Shown here: positions 9,268 through 10,538 of the stretch, piece by piece | How the letters are laid out: every line of letters begins with the position of its first letter | How positions within the stretch are numbered: the stretch's first letter is position 1 | DNA from: Physocladia obscura | Lineage: Eukaryota > Chytridiomycota > Chytridiomycetes > Chytridiales > Chytriomycetaceae | Length of the DNA: 10,538 bases | Assembly (NCBI GenBank): GCA_027596945.1 | Contig: JADGJH010001344.1 | Coordinates: forward strand, 1-10,538 | Direction of reading: 5' to 3' | Made by a program: the position numbers and the translations under genes | Notes under the pieces: generated by a model | Seen by the model: the letters and a program-made list of their open reading frames with translations, nothing else | What the model was told of the DNA's origin: nothing | Database searches by the model: none

Positions 9268-9345
9268 ATATATTTTTTTGATGCTTGGGTCAGACTGCGA
9301 TTGGAACTGGTGTTTTGCATGTTTCGGACGGCGCGATGGCGGACA
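9268..9345. other. Compositional junction between AT-rich CpG-poor DNA and the GC-rich VAC8 locus
   Basis: Within a few tens of bases the sequence changes from about one-third G+C with almost no CpG to strongly GC-rich, CpG-dense DNA. The minus-strand gene's predicted ATG (9267-9265) and the plus-strand VAC8 frame's first ATG (9281-9283) are only 13 nt apart, leaving no room for ordinary separate promoters. An assembly join, an insertion boundary or an unseen upstream VAC8 exon are the options. Confidence 0.55.
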
Positions 9346-9570
9346 CGCGTATCAGGAGATAGGCGGGAGCAGCTGCATGACTGAGGGGGCTGGCGTGGAC
9401 ATGCTGGAGGCTGAGCGGCTGGACGCGAGCGCAGCGGTCACGCGGGAGGCAGCGCTTGCGGTGGGGCGGCTTGCGGGCGACACGCGCGACGCAACCGGCG
9501 CGGCGCACAGGGCGGCGGCGGCGGCGCTCGTGCGCGTGTCTGACGCGGGCGTCTCGTTGCCGGCTCCGGG

Positions 9571-9611
<41 letters not shown>

Positions 9612-10299
9612 CGTCGATGCGCGCGCTCCTCCGCGCGGCCGTGGCCCTGCTCGCGTCGCCCTTTGCGGCTGCGCGGCGAGACGCGGCGGCGGCGCTGGGC
9701 AACTGGGCGGCCGTGCGTGAGTGCGAGTGCGAATGCGAGTGCGGGTGCGGGTAGTGAAAAGCGGGTGCGGGCAGCGAAAAGCGGGTGCAGTGAACAGCGA
9801 GTGAACAGCGAGTGAACAGCGAGTGCGTCGCCGTGCTTTTTGTGTGGTGCGCTAACCGCCTGCGAAACCAGCCGCCCTCCAGCGCCTGATTGTCGACAGC
9901 GGCGCCCTCCCGCCCCTCGTGGCAATCATTGCCTCCGCAGACTTTGACGTGCAGTGCAACGCCGTTGGCTGCATCACCAACCTCGCCACGCTCGACGCAA
10001 ACAAGGCCAGCATCGCCAACTCCGGCGCCCTCATTCCTCTCACCAAACTCGCCACCTCCTTGGACTTGAGCGTTCAAGTAAGCTGCCCCTTGTCCATTCA
10101 GATAATGCATCAATCTTTCTTCCCTGCACACAACAGCGCAATGCTACTGGCGCTCTCCTCAACATGACTCATACCGCCGAAAATCGTATTCAGCTAGTTG
10201 ATGCCAACGCCGTCCCCGTCCTCGTTCAGCTCCTCGACTCTCCCGACTACGACATTCAATATTATTGCACTACTTCCCTCAGCAATATTGCCGTCGATT
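9281..10299 (+). CDS. VAC8: Vacuolar protein 8 homologue (armadillo-repeat), 5' part, truncated by the window
   Basis: Three exons are visible: 9281-9716, 9872-10077 and 10137-10299, joined in consistent phase by introns with donors GTGAGT and GTAAGC and acceptors CAG and CAG. Exon 3 appears to leave through GTTTGT at 10300. The roughly 268 residues include the highly conserved fungal Vac8 armadillo core: [38 protein letters not shown] and [14 protein letters not shown]. Vac8 is a palmitoylated, usually myristoylated, vacuole-membrane adaptor for vacuole inheritance, fusion, nucleus-vacuole contacts and autophagy. The N-terminus has the Cys pair expected for acylation (CFACFG) but no Met-Gly before it; the only ATG in frame gives MLGSDCDW. 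This suggests that the true first codons are missing or lie upstream. An Asp-Ala repeat (six units, 9575-9610) sits in a loop between armadillo helices. Codon use is extremely GC-rich in exon 1 and milder in exons 2-3. Confidence 0.88.
9575..9610 (+). repeat. Six tandem GACGCC-type hexamers encoding (Asp-Ala)6
   Basis: Five copies of GACGCC and a final GACGCA lie in frame inside VAC8 exon 1. They insert an acidic/alanine spacer just before [17 protein letters not shown], between recognisable armadillo helices. The length is probably variable between strains, as for any hexamer array. Confidence 0.9.
9717..9871 (+). other. VAC8 intron 1 (155 nt) filled with short tandem repeats
   Basis: The donor is GTGAGT and the acceptor AACCAG, with a GCTAACC branch site at 9851-9857. 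Most of the interior is repetitive: GAGTGC-like hexamers (about 9719-9752), a GCGAAAAGCGGGTGC-type unit (about 9756-9790), and an exact 11-mer, TGAACAGCGAG, three times at 9791-9801, 9802-9812 and 9813-9823. Exon phase is preserved (phase 1 across the junction). Confidence 0.8.
10078..10136 (+). other. VAC8 intron 2, 59 nt
   Basis: The donor is GTAAGC after a phase 0 codon (Val-Gln) and the acceptor CACAACAG is preceded by a pyrimidine tract (CTTTCTTCCC). Splicing restores the Vac8 signature [15 protein letters not shown], which confirms the junction. Confidence 0.92.
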
Positions 10300-10538
10300 G
10301 TTTGTACCTAAAGCGATGCAAAAAGCGAGCGAAGCGAAAGGGGGTGACGTGATTAAGGCGAGAAGCGAAAAGTTATTGCAGTGGAGCGCGAACGCGAGCG
10401 CAAGGAGCGAACATTTCTTTTTTTCTTTTTGTCCTTTTGGATTTAATTTAGTATCTGTGAAAATCAATCAAAGCAAAGGACGTGTGAAACAAAAGCGAGC
10501 AAAGAGTTTATTTGTCTCAAGCACAGCGAAAATAAATT
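10300..10538 (+). other. Start of VAC8 intron 3, AGCGA-rich, running off the window
   Basis: The Vac8 coding match ends at SNIAVD, and the next bases, GTTTGT, act as a phase 1 donor; the frame past this point does not resemble Vac8 and soon stops. The following 240 nt are dense in AGCGA/GCGAA words (about 10310-10410 and again near 10490-10530), separated by an A/T-rich stretch with a TTTCTTTTTTTC run. No exon or RNA gene is visible. Confidence 0.65.

Noticed and set aside
9290..10131. Long minus-strand frames across the GC-rich right end (211 and 259 codons)
   Set aside because: They lie antisense to clear Vac8 exons, and their Ala/Arg/Ser/His-rich composition is what GC-rich sequence gives in any stop-poor frame; no domain is seen.
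1..10538. CRISPR arrays, tRNA, rRNA, bacterial operons or riboswitches
   Set aside because: Nothing of the kind is seen; genes are spliced and the sequence is eukaryotic.

Overview
This is eukaryotic nuclear DNA, most likely from a fungus and probably an early-diverging one such as a chytrid. The right end encodes an armadillo protein that I recognise as the fungal vacuolar protein Vac8. Introns are spliceosomal and mostly short (about 47-84 nt). Donors include GTAAGT, GTGAGT, GTATGT and GTACGT. A CTAAC-like branch site is visible in the first Vac8 intron. The species call is inference; the fungal call is well supported by Vac8.

Layout, left to right. (1) Positions 1-1950 are AT-rich and almost free of CpG. 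They carry a minus-strand spliced gene with four resolved exons (486-1523) whose family I do not recognise. (2) Positions 1998-6309 have normal CpG content. They carry a large plus-strand gene with three glycosyltransferase-like units: an N-terminal unit with a DDD motif, a middle unit with FDD, and a C-terminal exostosin/GT64-like unit. It has one intron, apparently of the rare GC-AG type. The in-frame TGA at 4849-4851 looks like a frame break, because coding continues into a hydrophobic and then an acidic tail. (3) Positions 6310-9290 are again AT-rich and CpG-poor. They hold a decayed Ty1/copia integrase on the minus strand (about 6908-7484) and a seven-exon minus-strand gene (7729-9267, about 392 aa). 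That gene is an orphan to me, with a C-terminal segment resembling a beta-grasp fold. (4) Positions 9281-10538 switch abruptly to very GC-rich sequence with the 5' part of a VAC8 gene: three exons, then an intron running off the window.

Two patterns cut across the genes. First, nearly every coding region except Vac8 and the main glycosyltransferase frame has one or more breaks that a one-base change in a short single-base run would remove; splice phases otherwise agree. This suggests either consensus errors in the assembly or very recent decay. Second, CpG content divides the window into sharply bounded compartments, and the last boundary leaves two start codons head to head only 13 nt apart. 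No operon-like or pathway link between the genes is evident. The glycosyltransferase and Vac8 act in different systems (Golgi/secretory glycosylation versus the vacuole).
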